Part shown: positions 1-8,751 of the stretch, one piece after another
How positions within the stretch are numbered: position 1 is the first letter of the stretch
How the letters are laid out: every line of letters starts with the position of its first letter
Origin: Rhodanobacter denitrificans
GTDB taxonomy: Bacteria; Pseudomonadota; Gammaproteobacteria; Xanthomonadales; Rhodanobacteraceae
DNA length: 64,000 nucleotides
Assembly (NCBI RefSeq): GCF_003335105.1
Contig: NZ_QFWQ01000006.1
Coordinates: 310,001 to 374,000, forward strand
Direction of reading: 5' to 3'
Made by a program: the position numbers and the translations under genes
The notes under the pieces: generated by a model
Database searches by the model: none
Seen by the model: the letters and a program-made list of their open reading frames with translations, nothing else
Told to the model about the DNA's origin: nothing

Positions 1-153
1 GGCGTCGCCATGCGAATCCTGGTTCATCGGCATGGACGGCGCGCTGGGCGGGGTATGGCCGCCACCAGCACCATGCTGCGGAGCAGCGATGGCAAACGAG
101 ACCGGCAGGGCAAACGCGGCGGCAATCAGGACGGCAGTGATGGTCTTGGTCAT
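1..153 (-). CDS. Secreted protein of unknown function (partial, N-terminus only)
   Basis: The first 51 codons of a minus-strand gene that runs off the left edge. The start is ATG with a Lys at position 3, followed by a hydrophobic stretch rich in Ala, Val and Leu and an Ala-Pro junction typical of a Sec signal peptide. The visible mature part is rich in Gly, Pro, His and Met. This composition would suit an envelope or metal-handling protein, but that is only a guess and no family is recognised. The start faces dinB with about 160 bases between them, in which I see no other feature. Confidence 0.6.
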   Translation of the reverse strand, partial: MTKTITAVLIAAAFALPVSFAIAAPQHGAGGGHTPPSAPSMPMNQDSHGDA

Positions 154-312
154 GGCGTATCCTCTGTTTGATGTGACCATGCGGCGCATGGCGTACCCAC
201 CATAGGGCGGTGTCCGGCCGGCAGGATGAATGGCGGATATGCGCAAGAAACTGCGTGAGACCCGCGTCACGCCAGCGATGCCTGGCTGACGTGCCGCCAG
301 CCCTGCATCGTG

Positions 313-1407
313 TCAGCCGGCGCCGAACAGGTCCGCCTGCGCCTGGTAACTGTCGCGGTCGACGAAGCCCGCCAGGCCCACGCCGACCAGGCGGTAGCGG
401 CTTTCGGCCGGCCGTTCGACGCGTTCGCGCAGGCTGCAGGCGATGCCGGCCAGTTCGGCGGCGGATTGCGGGCGTTGTGCCGGCGTGAGGCTGCGGGTCA
501 GGGTGTGGAAGTCCGAGGTCTTCAGTTTCAGCACCACCGTGCGCGCGACGCGAGCGTGTTCCTGCAGATAGCCCGCCCACGCCTTCTGGGCCAGCCGGTG
601 GATGTGCGGTTCGAGTTCCTCCAGCCGCAGATCGTGCTCGAAGGTGTCTTCGGCGGAGATCTGCAGGGTGGGTCGTTCCGGCTGCACCGGATGCTCGTCG
701 ATGCCGCGCGCCAGTTCGTGCAGGCGGCGGCCCCAGCGGCCGAAGCGCTGCTCCAGTTCGGCCTGCGCATGCGCGCGCAGTTCACCCACGGTGGCGATGC
801 CGAGCGCGGCCAGCTTCGCCTCCATCACCTTGCCCACGCCGGGCAGGCGGTCTACCGGCAGCGGGGTGAGGAAGGCCTCGACCTGTTGCGGCCGGATCAC
901 GAACAGGCCGTCGGGCTTGCGGAAGTCCGAGGCGATCTTGGCCAGGAACTTGTTCGGCGCCACCCCGGCCGAGGCGGTCAACTGCGTCTCCTCGCGGATC
1001 GCCGCGCGGATCGCCTCGGCGGTGGCGGTGGCCGAGCCCAGGCCGCTCCGTGTCACGGTGACGTCGAGGTAGGCCTCGTCCAGCGACAGCGGCTCGATCA
1101 GCGTGGTGTGCCGCGCGAAGATCTCGCGTACCTGCCGCGACACCGCCTTGTAGCGCGTGAAATCCGGCGGCACGAAGATCAGCTGCGGGCACAGCCGCTC
1201 GGCGCGGATCGCCGGCATCGCCGAGCGCACGCCGAACACCCGCGCCTCGTAGCTGGCCGCGCACACCACCGAGCGCGCGCCGCGCCATGCCACCGCCACC
1301 GGCTTGCCGCGCAGCGAGGGGTCGTCACGCTGCTCCACCGACGCGTAGAACGCGTCCATGTCGACGTGGAGGATCTTGCGCGGCGAGGCGGACACGCGGA
1401 CAACCAT
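313..1407 (-). CDS. dinB: DNA polymerase IV (Y family)
   Basis: An error-prone Y-family polymerase used for translesion synthesis, 364 aa, the usual length. The N-terminus carries the catalytic signature HVDMDAFYASVEQ, with the first metal-binding Asp. A palm segment with SLDEAYLD supplies the second acidic pair. The thumb helix-hairpin-helix LPGVGKVMEAKL follows, then a little-finger domain. The C-terminus (LVGVGLAGF) resembles the family end, but a longer clamp-binding tail is not obvious. The reading frame could also begin at a GTG 15 bases upstream. The ATG at 1407 is preferred because it puts the HVDMD motif close to the N-terminus, as in homologues. LexA control is common for dinB, but no clear SOS box is visible upstream. 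Confidence 0.95.
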   Translation of the reverse strand: MVVRVSASPRKILHVDMDAFYASVEQRDDPSLRGKPVAVAWRGARSVVCAASYEARVFGVRSAMPAIRAERLCPQLIFVPPDFTRYKAVSRQVREIFARHTTLIEPLSLDEAYLDVTVTRSGLGSATATAEAIRAAIREETQLTASAGVAPNKFLAKIASDFRKPDGLFVIRPQQVEAFLTPLPVDRLPGVGKVMEAKLAALGIATVGELRAHAQAELEQRFGRWGRRLHELARGIDEHPVQPERPTLQISAEDTFEHDLRLEELEPHIHRLAQKAWAGYLQEHARVARTVVLKLKTSDFHTLTRSLTPAQRPQSAAELAGIACSLRERVERPAESRYRLVGVGLAGFVDRDSYQAQADLFGAG

Positions 1408-1453
1408 GGCGGGGCGATGCACCGATTCTAGAGGCGTGCGTCGTCGGAGGGTG

Positions 1454-2416
1454 TCAGCAGTGATGCCGCGCCGATCGCCGCAGGCGCCATTCGAAGCCGG
1501 CCAGCGCCGCGCTGGCCAGCGCGAACGGCAGCAGGTTGTAGGTCAGCCGGTAGCACAGCATCGCGGCGAGCAGGTCGGCGCGCGCCTCGGGCGGAAACGA
1601 GGCCAGCATGATCGTCTCGAACACGCCCAGGCCGCCCGGCGCGTGGCTGACGATGCCGGCCAGCACCGCGCCGACGTAGATCGGCAGGAAATCGACGAAC
1701 GGCGGCGCTGCGCCGGGCGGTAGCAGCACGTACAGCGCGCTGATCGCGGCAAGCATCTCCACACCGCCGATCAGCATCTGCGCCGCCGCGGTGCCGGCGC
1801 CCGGCAGCGGCAGTGTCAGCCGTCCCAGCGCGAGCGTGCGCGGTCGCGCCAGCCAGCCCAGCAGGGCGAGCAGCAGCAGGACCAGCGCCATGCCCGGCCA
1901 GCGGCCCCAGCCTTGCGTGATCTGCGGCTGCCAGCAAAGCGCGCCAGCGATCACTACGGCGAAACCCAACCCCACGCCGAGTCCGGCCAGGGCCACGATG
2001 CGCGCGATGTCGCCGGCACCCAGCCCGACCGCCGCATAGATGCGGTAGCGCAGCGCGGCACCGGTGATCGCATGGAAGCCCAGCGTGTTCGAGATGCCCT
2101 GGGTGACCGCGCCGGCGAACGCCGCCAGCCGCGCGGAGACGCGATCGCCCACCACCGTGCGCGCCGCCAGCACGTCGAACAGCGCCAGCATCGTCAGGCT
2201 GACCGCCGCCGCGATCACCGAGGCTGCGATGTGCCGCGCCGGCAGTTGCGCCCAGGCGGCCACCACCTCGCGCCACGACAGCCCGGTGACGTAGCGCTGA
2301 AGCAGCCACGCCGCCAGCGCGAACGCCGCCAGCGAACCGCCCCACGAGGCCAGGCGCAGCCAGCGCGGCGGCGAACGCGCGGCGTCGTCTTGCCGGTGCG
2401 GCGGCTCAGCGCGCAC
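1454..2416 (-). CDS. LPG-synthase transmembrane-type (YbhN/UPF0104) membrane protein
   Basis: An integral inner-membrane protein of 320 aa with about eight hydrophobic segments. Its pattern matches the transmembrane part of lysylphosphatidylglycerol synthases (UPF0104/YbhN), including the TQGISNTLGFHAITGAALRYR stretch and the HAPGGLGVFE loop near the C-terminus. It lacks the cytosolic aminoacyl-transferase domain of MprF, so lipid lysylation is not implied. Family members are thought to act in lipid translocation or glycosyl-lipid handling. The GTG start overlaps the end of the upstream ATP-grasp gene by 11 bases, implying co-translation. Confidence 0.8.
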   Translation of the reverse strand: MRAEPPHRQDDAARSPPRWLRLASWGGSLAAFALAAWLLQRYVTGLSWREVVAAWAQLPARHIAASVIAAAVSLTMLALFDVLAARTVVGDRVSARLAAFAGAVTQGISNTLGFHAITGAALRYRIYAAVGLGAGDIARIVALAGLGVGLGFAVVIAGALCWQPQITQGWGRWPGMALVLLLLALLGWLARPRTLALGRLTLPLPGAGTAAAQMLIGGVEMLAAISALYVLLPPGAAPPFVDFLPIYVGAVLAGIVSHAPGGLGVFETIMLASFPPEARADLLAAMLCYRLTYNLLPFALASAALAGFEWRLRRSARHHC

Positions 2417-3320
2417 GGGCCACCATGGTCGCCTCCGGACGGTGGATCCGCGCGGCCACTTCCCGCGCCAGCCGCTCTGCCGCCGCCGGATGCCCGGCCA
2501 GGTGCAAGAACGGCTCGATCAGTTCCAGCTCCATCACCAGGAAGTGGCCGCCGCTGACCACGCCATCCACGCGCAGGTAGGCGTGGTTGCCGTGGCCGAG
2601 CGCCGCCAGCGCGGCCAGCGCACGATCGGCGGCGGCCAGGATCGCGGCGTCGGGCTGCGCCGGCTCGGCGCTGCCGCCGTACTCGCCCTGCACGCGGTAG
2701 TCGCCTGCGGCCGGGCGCTTGATCACCGCATAGCCGAATTCGCCGGCGAAATACAGCAGCGACCATTCGCCCTCGTTGACGACTTCCGGCACGAACGGCT
2801 GCACCAGGTAGTCGCGTTCGCGCGGCAGTTGCGCCACGGCATCGGCGAACGCCGCGTCGCCGGCGGTGCCGCGCAACGTGTGCCAGGCACTGCCGCTGAC
2901 GCTGGGCTTGATCACCACCGATTGCCCCGCCAGGGCCGCCAGCGTATCGGGCAGCGCCGCGGCATCGGCCAGCCGGGTGGGGATGATGGCGACGCCGTGC
3001 TGCGCCAGTTCGAGCAGGTAGCGCTTGTCGCTGTTCCAGCGCAGCAGCGCGCTGTCGTTGATGGTGGGGACGCCCAGCGCATCGAGCCGGTCCAGCCAGT
3101 GCAGGAACGCCGCATGGTGCTTGAAGTAGTCCCAGATGGTGCGGATCAGCACCGCGTCGAACGCCGACCAGTCCACCGCCGGGTCGTTCCACACGCAGAC
3201 CGCCGGCGGCAGGCCGAGCTGCTCCAGCGTGGCGGCCAGATGCGCGTCGTCGGGTTGAACCGACGGATGGTCCGCGGAAGTGGCGAGGGCGAGCCGGCGA
3301 GGGGCGGCGGGAATGGGCAT
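2406..3320 (-). CDS. ATP-grasp domain protein (RimK/GshB-like)
   Basis: A 304-aa putative ATP-dependent carboxylate-amine ligase; the substrate is unknown. The central region has the ATP-grasp pattern: a Lys in VVIKPSVSGSAWHT, a glycine-rich segment, FVPEVVNEGEWSL, and a late acidic metal-binding stretch (MELELIEPFLHL). The N-terminal part resembles the pre-ATP-grasp fold. The ATG at 3320 is preceded by GGAGA at 8-base spacing. An in-frame extension to 3443 adds a low-complexity Arg/Cys-rich stretch and is rejected. It overlaps the downstream membrane-protein gene, so the two probably form an operon. Confidence 0.8.
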   Translation of the reverse strand: MPIPAAPRRLALATSADHPSVQPDDAHLAATLEQLGLPPAVCVWNDPAVDWSAFDAVLIRTIWDYFKHHAAFLHWLDRLDALGVPTINDSALLRWNSDKRYLLELAQHGVAIIPTRLADAAALPDTLAALAGQSVVIKPSVSGSAWHTLRGTAGDAAFADAVAQLPRERDYLVQPFVPEVVNEGEWSLLYFAGEFGYAVIKRPAAGDYRVQGEYGGSAEPAQPDAAILAAADRALAALAALGHGNHAYLRVDGVVSGGHFLVMELELIEPFLHLAGHPAAAERLAREVAARIHRPEATMVARAR

Positions 3321-3587
3321 GGCGACGTCTCCATTGTGCGGAAAGGGCGCCCTTGCGACGGATTCGCACATCGAGCGTGGCGGACGGCGTCCGCTGCAGC
3401 ACCCCTCGACGGCGATGGCGCGGCGGCATCGCCGCAACGCCAAAAAATGACGGCACCTGCCATGCCGACCACGACAGTCTTCCGGCGCGCCGCCGGGTTG
3501 TCAATTTGCCGGGCGGTGGCGCGGCATGCCGGGCATGTGCCGGGCGGGACTGGTGGAACCGGCACGGACGATGGCAAGGTAGCCGCC

Positions 3588-4919
3588 ATGCCAATCGAAC
3601 CCGCCAATGCCTATGCCCGCCGCCTGAACACCTGGGACGCCGCGATGATCGTCATCGGCGGCGTGATCGGGGCAGGCATCTTCCTCACCCCGGCCACGGT
3701 GGCGCGCAACACGTCGTCGGGCACGGAGGTGCTGATGCTGTGGGCGATCGGCGGCCTGCTGACCCTGGCCGGCGTGCTGTGCTACGCCGAACTGGGCGCG
3801 CGGCGGCCGCAGGCGGGCGGCATCTACGTCTACCTGCGCGAGGCGTTCGGGCTGCTGCCGGCGTTCCTGTTCGGCTGGACCATGGCGCTGATCAACTACC
3901 CGGGCAGCGTCGCCGCGGTGGCCACCATGTTCGCCGAATATTTCTGCACGGCGGTCGGCCTGCCGCAGCTGTACGTGAAGCCGGCGGCGGTGGGCGCGAT
4001 CGTGTTCATCGTCGGCGTGAACCTGTTCGGCATCCGTGCCGGCGCGTGGATGCAGAACGTGTTCACCGTGCTGAAGCTGGCGGCGATCGCGCTGCTGGTG
4101 GTCGCCGGGCTGGTGCTGGCGCACGGCCGCCTCGGCCTGGCGCCGGTGGCGGCGGCCAGCCACCCGACGTCGCCATGGTCGTTCGTCGGCGCCTTGCTGC
4201 CGGTGCTGTTCACCTACGGCGGCTTCCACTACCTCAACGATCTTGCCGGCGAAGTGCGCGACCCGCAGCGCACGTTGCCGCGCGCGCTGGGCCTGGGCAT
4301 GGCCGGCGTGGTGCTCTGCTACCTGCTGGCCAACTTCGCCTACCTGGCGGGCCTGGGCCACGCCGGCCTCGCCGCCAGCCAGGCGCCGGCGGCGGACCTG
4401 ATGCGCCGGCTGTTCGGCGCGCACGGTGCCACCGTGATCGCGGTGGGCATCGCCTGTTCCACCTTCGGCTACTGCAGCATCGCGATCGCCGGCGGCGCGC
4501 GCGTGCTGCAGACGATGGGCGCGGACGGGGTGTTCTTCCGCGCCGCGGGCCGCGTCGATGCGCGCACGCGCGCGCCGCAGATCGCGCTGGCCCTGCTCGG
4601 CGCCTGGGCGGTGGTGCTGACCCTGTCGGGCAGCTTCAACCAGCTGCTCAACTACACCACGGTCGGCGAGTGGTTGGGCCACGTGTTCGGCATCGGCACG
4701 CTGTTCTGGTACCGCAAGCACTTCATCGACGATCCGGCGCCGTACCGGGTCCCGTTCTACCCGCTGCTGCCGCTGGTCTTCGTGATCACCGTGTTCGGCG
4801 TGATCGTGGCCAGCGCGATCCACGCGCCGGGCGACGCCGGCATGAGCCTGCTGATCATCGCGCTGGGCGTGCCGGTGTACTACGGCTGGCAGCGCTGGGC
4901 GCGCCGCCAGCCGGTTTGA
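3588..4919 (+). CDS. APC-superfamily amino acid permease
   Basis: A secondary amino acid transporter of the inner membrane, 443 aa with about 12 hydrophobic segments. The first helix has the APC signature GGVIGAGIF for the broken substrate-binding TM1, and LCYAELGARRPQAGG forms TM2 and its loop. The overall order fits the cationic-amino-acid or LAT-like permeases. Substrate cannot be assigned. The open frame extends much further upstream across the divergent ATP-grasp gene, so I placed the start at the ATG where homology begins (MPIEPANAYARRLNTWDAA). The 267 bases between this gene and the divergent ATP-grasp gene hold no other feature I can see. Confidence 0.85.
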   Translation: MPIEPANAYARRLNTWDAAMIVIGGVIGAGIFLTPATVARNTSSGTEVLMLWAIGGLLTLAGVLCYAELGARRPQAGGIYVYLREAFGLLPAFLFGWTMALINYPGSVAAVATMFAEYFCTAVGLPQLYVKPAAVGAIVFIVGVNLFGIRAGAWMQNVFTVLKLAAIALLVVAGLVLAHGRLGLAPVAAASHPTSPWSFVGALLPVLFTYGGFHYLNDLAGEVRDPQRTLPRALGLGMAGVVLCYLLANFAYLAGLGHAGLAASQAPAADLMRRLFGAHGATVIAVGIACSTFGYCSIAIAGGARVLQTMGADGVFFRAAGRVDARTRAPQIALALLGAWAVVLTLSGSFNQLLNYTTVGEWLGHVFGIGTLFWYRKHFIDDPAPYRVPFYPLLPLVFVITVFGVIVASAIHAPGDAGMSLLIIALGVPVYYGWQRWARRQPV

Positions 4920-4932
4920 GGCATTACGCTCC

Positions 4933-5000
4933 GTAGGGCGGGCACTGCCCGCCGGCTCCTGGCTTCATGATGCTGGAGCGGCGGGCAGTGCCCGCCCTGC
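4933..5000. repeat. Paired GTAG-headed palindromic repeat (REP/SMAG-like)
   Basis: Two inverted copies of a short palindrome: GTAGGGCGGGCACTGCCCG starts at 4933 and its reverse complement ends near 5000, with a 25-base spacer between them. The GTAG head followed by a self-complementary stem is the pattern of RAYT-mobilised REP elements. The unit lies just upstream of the glycoside hydrolase gene, and similar units occur near 25.4 and 40.0 kb. Confidence 0.85.
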
Positions 5001-5025
5001 AAAGCCGATTCACGCGAGGATGCCG

Positions 5026-7164
5026 ATGATGAAACGTCATGCATGGATCTGGCTGGGCCTGTGCGGTCTCGGTGCCTGCCACGCCGCGACCGCGCCGGGC
5101 GTGGCCGACCTGGCGGCGCCCGATGCCAGGGTCCGCATCAGCCTCGACCATGTGCAGCGCATCGGCGGTACCGAACGCGCCGGCGATGGCGTGGCGCAGC
5201 AGCGCTACGCGTTCCAGCCGGCGGCGCAGCCGCAGCTCGTGATCGCGCCGGCGAGCGGTGCATGGGACTGGTCGGGCCAGGGCGAGCTTCGCCTGCGCGT
5301 GCAGAACGCGATGCCGTGGGCGGTGACGCTCATGGTTGAGATCGACGGTGCGGCCGACCAGCGCCTGCAGGCGACGGTCGGCGTGCCGGCCGGGCCGGCG
5401 CAGACGTTGGTGGTTCCGCTGCAGGCGACGTCGCCGCGCGGCGAAGGCATGCAGGTGGGGCCGCCGATGCCGTTCGACGACCGCGGCCGGCCGACTCTGC
5501 TGGCAACCACGGTGCAGGGCGCGCTGGACCTGCGCAAGGTCGGCGCGGTCCGGCTAGGCATGCCCGCGCCGCAAGCTGCGCAGACCATGCTGTTCGGCCG
5601 CGTCGAGGTGGCGCCGGGCGCGGCTACCCTGCGCGACGCGTATGCGGGCATCGTCGACCGCTACGGGCAGTACACCCGCGGCCGCTGGCCGGAGAAGATC
5701 GGTTCCGACGCCGGGTTGCGTGCGGCAGTGCAGGCGACGCCGACCGCGGCGCAGCGCGCCGGGCTGGATGCGTACGGCGGACGTCTGGACGTCCAGGGCC
5801 TGCGCAAGACCGGCTGGTTCCACACGCAGAAGCAGGACGGTCGCTGGCACCTGGTGACGCCCGACGGCCATGCGTTCTTCTCGCTCGGCGTCAACGCGGT
5901 GATCACCGACGGCGGGCGCAGCTACGTCGAGGGCCGCGAGTTCATGTTCCGCGACCTGCCGCCGGACAGCGGCGAATGGGCGGCGTTCTACGGCCATGAC
6001 GACAACCGCAACCCGGAGCAGGGCGCCAGCCGCGGCATCGGCTACAACCACGGCCGCTGGTTCGACTTCTATGCGGCGAACCTATATCGCGTCGACGGCA
6101 GGGACTGGTTGGCGGCATGGCGCACGCGCGCGCTGCAGCGGCTGCAGGCCTGGGGCTTCAATACCCTCGGCAACTGGAGCGACGACGCGCTGGGGCAGGC
6201 GCACCGGTTGCCGTACACGCGCTCGATCGACATCGGCGGCGACTATGCCAACGTCTCGAGTGGTTACGACTACTGGGGCCGCATGCCCGATCCGTTCGAC
6301 CCGCGCTTCGCGCAGGCCGCCGAACGGGCGGTAATCAAGGCCAGCGCCGGCGTGCGCGACGATCCGTGGCTGCTCGGCTACTTCGCCGACAACGAGCTGG
6401 CCTGGGCCGGCAGCGGCCCGCAAGGCCACTGGGGGCTGGCGCTGGGCACGCTGGCCGGCGACGCGAAGAGCCCGGCCAAGCGGGCGTTCATCGCCGACCT
6501 CAAGGCCAGCTACCGCACACCCGCGCAGCTGGCCGCGGCGTGGGGCATCGCGCTCGCCTCATGGGGTGCGCTCGACGCCACCGGCTTCGCCGCACCCGCG
6601 CCGAGCGAGGCGCATCCGGCGATCGCGCGCGACTACAGCACGTGGCTGCGCCGCTACGCCGACACCTACTTCCGCACCGTGGCCGAAGCGATCCGCCGCC
6701 ACGACCCGCACCACCTGTTCCTCGGCGGCCGCTTCGCGGCGCGCACCCCCGAGGCCGTCGCTGCCTGCGCCGCGTACTGCGACGTGCTCAGCTTCAACGT
6801 CTACGCCGACCTGCCGCAGCACGGCCTCGACCTCGCCGCGCTGCACGCGCTGGACAAGCCGGTGCTGATCGGCGAATTCCATTTCGGCTCCGACGACCGC
6901 GGCCCGTTCGGCAAGGGCGTGGTGCCGGTGTGGAACGAGGCGCAGCGCGGCGAGGCCTACGCGAAATACGTCGCCGCCGCCGCTGCCGATCCCGCCATCG
7001 TCGGCGTGCACTGGTTCGATTACGCCGACCAGCCCGTCACCGGCCGCGTGCTCGACGGCGAGAACAGCCATGTCGGGCTGGTGGGGATCACCGATGTGCC
7101 GTTCGGCGGGTTTGTGGAAGCAGTGCGTGCGGCGAATCGGAGCGCCATGCGTCCGCACGAGTGA
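5026..7164 (+). CDS. Agarase-like clan GH-A glycoside hydrolase, lipoprotein
   Basis: A 712-aa exported polysaccharide-degrading enzyme. The N-terminus is a lipoprotein signal peptide with lipobox LGAC. The first roughly 250 residues look like a beta-rich accessory domain. The catalytic part then begins with GWFHTQKQDGRWHLVTPDGH, a stretch typical of GH50-type beta-agarases. The Asn-Glu pair in YFADNELAW would be the acid/base and the Glu in IGEFHFGSDD the nucleophile, as in clan GH-A. Agar as the substrate is not established; related polysaccharides are possible. Three ATGs lie at 5020, 5026 and 5029. GCGAGG ends at 5019, so the second gives the best spacing. Confidence 0.75.
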   Translation: MMKRHAWIWLGLCGLGACHAATAPGVADLAAPDARVRISLDHVQRIGGTERAGDGVAQQRYAFQPAAQPQLVIAPASGAWDWSGQGELRLRVQNAMPWAVTLMVEIDGAADQRLQATVGVPAGPAQTLVVPLQATSPRGEGMQVGPPMPFDDRGRPTLLATTVQGALDLRKVGAVRLGMPAPQAAQTMLFGRVEVAPGAATLRDAYAGIVDRYGQYTRGRWPEKIGSDAGLRAAVQATPTAAQRAGLDAYGGRLDVQGLRKTGWFHTQKQDGRWHLVTPDGHAFFSLGVNAVITDGGRSYVEGREFMFRDLPPDSGEWAAFYGHDDNRNPEQGASRGIGYNHGRWFDFYAANLYRVDGRDWLAAWRTRALQRLQAWGFNTLGNWSDDALGQAHRLPYTRSIDIGGDYANVSSGYDYWGRMPDPFDPRFAQAAERAVIKASAGVRDDPWLLGYFADNELAWAGSGPQGHWGLALGTLAGDAKSPAKRAFIADLKASYRTPAQLAAAWGIALASWGALDATGFAAPAPSEAHPAIARDYSTWLRRYADTYFRTVAEAIRRHDPHHLFLGGRFAARTPEAVAACAAYCDVLSFNVYADLPQHGLDLAALHALDKPVLIGEFHFGSDDRGPFGKGVVPVWNEAQRGEAYAKYVAAAAADPAIVGVHWFDYADQPVTGRVLDGENSHVGLVGITDVPFGGFVEAVRAANRSAMRPHE

Positions 7165-7334
7165 AGAAGTGCGATGGCTCACGGCTTGTTTCTCAAGGGG
7201 CCGATGGCATGGCCCGGTCCGATCGCGCCGCGGGAGACGCCAGTGCGGCCATCGGCTAGGCTGGCGCCACCGCCGGGGAGGGCGGGCGGCATGGGGATGC
7301 CGCCGGGCGGTTCCATCGACTGACAGGGGGTTCC

Positions 7335-7778
7335 ATGGGTACTTCGACGTTTGCCGTGCTGGCCGGCATGGGCATGTTCGCGGCTGTGGTGATGATCGTG
7401 GTGGGCGTGCTGCTCGCGGCGCTGGTGCTGAGCGTGGCGTTCCGGCTGGTGGTCGGCTACATGCCGTCCTACCTGCGCGCGCTGGGTGTGGTGCTGCTGG
7501 CGGCGATCGCCGCGGTGGTGGTGTCGATGGTGCTGGGCATGCTGACCGGTTCGCTGCTGCATGGCGGCCCGGGTGGCCTGCTCTCGATGGCCGTGCAGTT
7601 CCTGGTCGGCGCTGCGCTGGTCAACTATCGGCTGCCTTCGCAGACTGGTGCCCAGATCGGGTTCGGCAAGGCGTGCCTGGTGGAACTGGTCTACCTGGTG
7701 ATCGGCGCCGTGCTGGCCATGATCATCGGCTTGCTGATGATGATGGTGTTCGGCGCGGCCGTGTGGGGAATGCACTGA
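7335..7778 (+). CDS. Four-helix membrane protein of unknown function
   Basis: A 147-aa protein consisting almost wholly of hydrophobic segments, about four, with short loops. I do not recognise a family. The ATG is preceded by a purine-rich GACAGGGGG at good spacing. It stands alone, convergent with the membrane-protein gene ending at 7857. The 170 bases upstream contain a GC-rich hairpin around 7285-7303 but no clear promoter. Confidence 0.6.
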   Translation: MGTSTFAVLAGMGMFAAVVMIVVGVLLAALVLSVAFRLVVGYMPSYLRALGVVLLAAIAAVVVSMVLGMLTGSLLHGGPGGLLSMAVQFLVGAALVNYRLPSQTGAQIGFGKACLVELVYLVIGAVLAMIIGLLMMMVFGAAVWGMH

Positions 7779-7856
7779 GCGGAGCCTGCCCGGCGGCATG
7801 GCGGATGCGGGAAAAGGCGGCGGCATGCCGCTCTTTTCGCGCGATCTGCCCGTGGA

Positions 7857-8264
7857 TCAGGCAAGGCTGGTGGCGACGCCGAAACCGAGCGCCATGATCA
7901 CCGCCACTGCCATGCAGGCACTGCCGGGACGAATGCGATGCGCATCGACGCGCGGCACCAGCCGCCACAGCAGCACGCTGCCGATCAGCATGTCCAGCAC
8001 CAGCGCGCCGCGCAGCAGGCCGGAGCCCAGCAGGGCGCCGTAGGGCGGATGCAGCCGGCCTTCGTGGGCCGCCACGCCGACCACCAGCAGCATGCCGGCC
8101 AGGGTCCACAGCAGGCAGGCCAGGTAGATGCGGTTGAACACCACCGCGCAGCGCTCGGCCCAGCGCAATACGGACCAGCCGATCAGGGCGAACGCCAGTG
8201 CAGCCATGCTGCTGTACAGCACCCACCAGAGCAGGGTGCTGATCACGGTAAGCAGGGTGGTCAT
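7857..8264 (-). CDS. Small membrane protein of unknown function
   Basis: A 135-aa protein with about four hydrophobic segments, unassigned. Its ATG overlaps the stop of the upstream Mpo1-like gene by 4 bases (ATGA), so it is probably translated by coupling and belongs to a purC operon. A longer frame running upstream from here is an artefact of the overlapping gene. Confidence 0.6.
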   Translation of the reverse strand: MTTLLTVISTLLWWVLYSSMAALAFALIGWSVLRWAERCAVVFNRIYLACLLWTLAGMLLVVGVAAHEGRLHPPYGALLGSGLLRGALVLDMLIGSVLLWRLVPRVDAHRIRPGSACMAVAVIMALGFGVATSLA

Positions 8265-8731
8265 GTGACTTGCGTGAATCCCAGTTTGCGCAGCAGCTTG
8301 GCCATCAGCCAGGCCGGGCCGATCAGCAGGTAGGAGAGGTCGGTGAGGAAGCTGGGCTTGCGTCCTTCGAACTTGTGCCCAATGAACTGGCCGATCCAGG
8401 CGACCACGAACACGCCGGCCGCGAGCCAGCACAGTTGCGCCGCGCCGAGCCGCGCGTACAGGAAGTTGGTGAGCAGGCCGAGCAGCGCAAACACGATCAG
8501 CAGGCCGACCGCCAGCCGGTGCGAGCGCCGCCAGTACCAGTAGAACGCCAGCACCATCACCAGCACGGCCCAGGAGCCGGGACGCAGCTGGCTGACCGGC
8601 ACCGGGATCGCCCACAGCAGCGCGATCACCGACCACACGATCGGCGGCACGCAGAACCAGTGGAACACCTGGTTGGTCGGGTTCCGATGGTCGCCGCTGT
8701 AGCTGTCGAGCCAGTCCTGCATGCTGCGCAT
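8261..8731 (-). CDS. Mpo1-like (DUF962) membrane protein
   Basis: A 156-aa protein of the DUF962/YGL010w-Mpo1 family. Yeast Mpo1 is an Fe-dependent dioxygenase that shortens 2-hydroxy fatty acids; activity of bacterial members is inferred from it. The family pattern is visible: an N-terminal YSGDHRNPTNQVFHWFCVP with two His, four hydrophobic segments, and a C-terminal FIGHKFEGRKPSF with a further His. Start ATG with GGGGAACGCC upstream. It lies 20 bases downstream of purC and overlaps the next gene by 4 bases. Confidence 0.8.
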   Translation of the reverse strand: MRSMQDWLDSYSGDHRNPTNQVFHWFCVPPIVWSVIALLWAIPVPVSQLRPGSWAVLVMVLAFYWYWRRSHRLAVGLLIVFALLGLLTNFLYARLGAAQLCWLAAGVFVVAWIGQFIGHKFEGRKPSFLTDLSYLLIGPAWLMAKLLRKLGFTQVT

Positions 8732-8751
8732 GGCGTTCCCCGGTGGATGCC

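Noticed and set aside
310-1431. Long plus-strand reading frame across dinB
   Set aside because: It mirrors the dinB coding strand, has Arg/Ala-rich shadow composition and no family motif.
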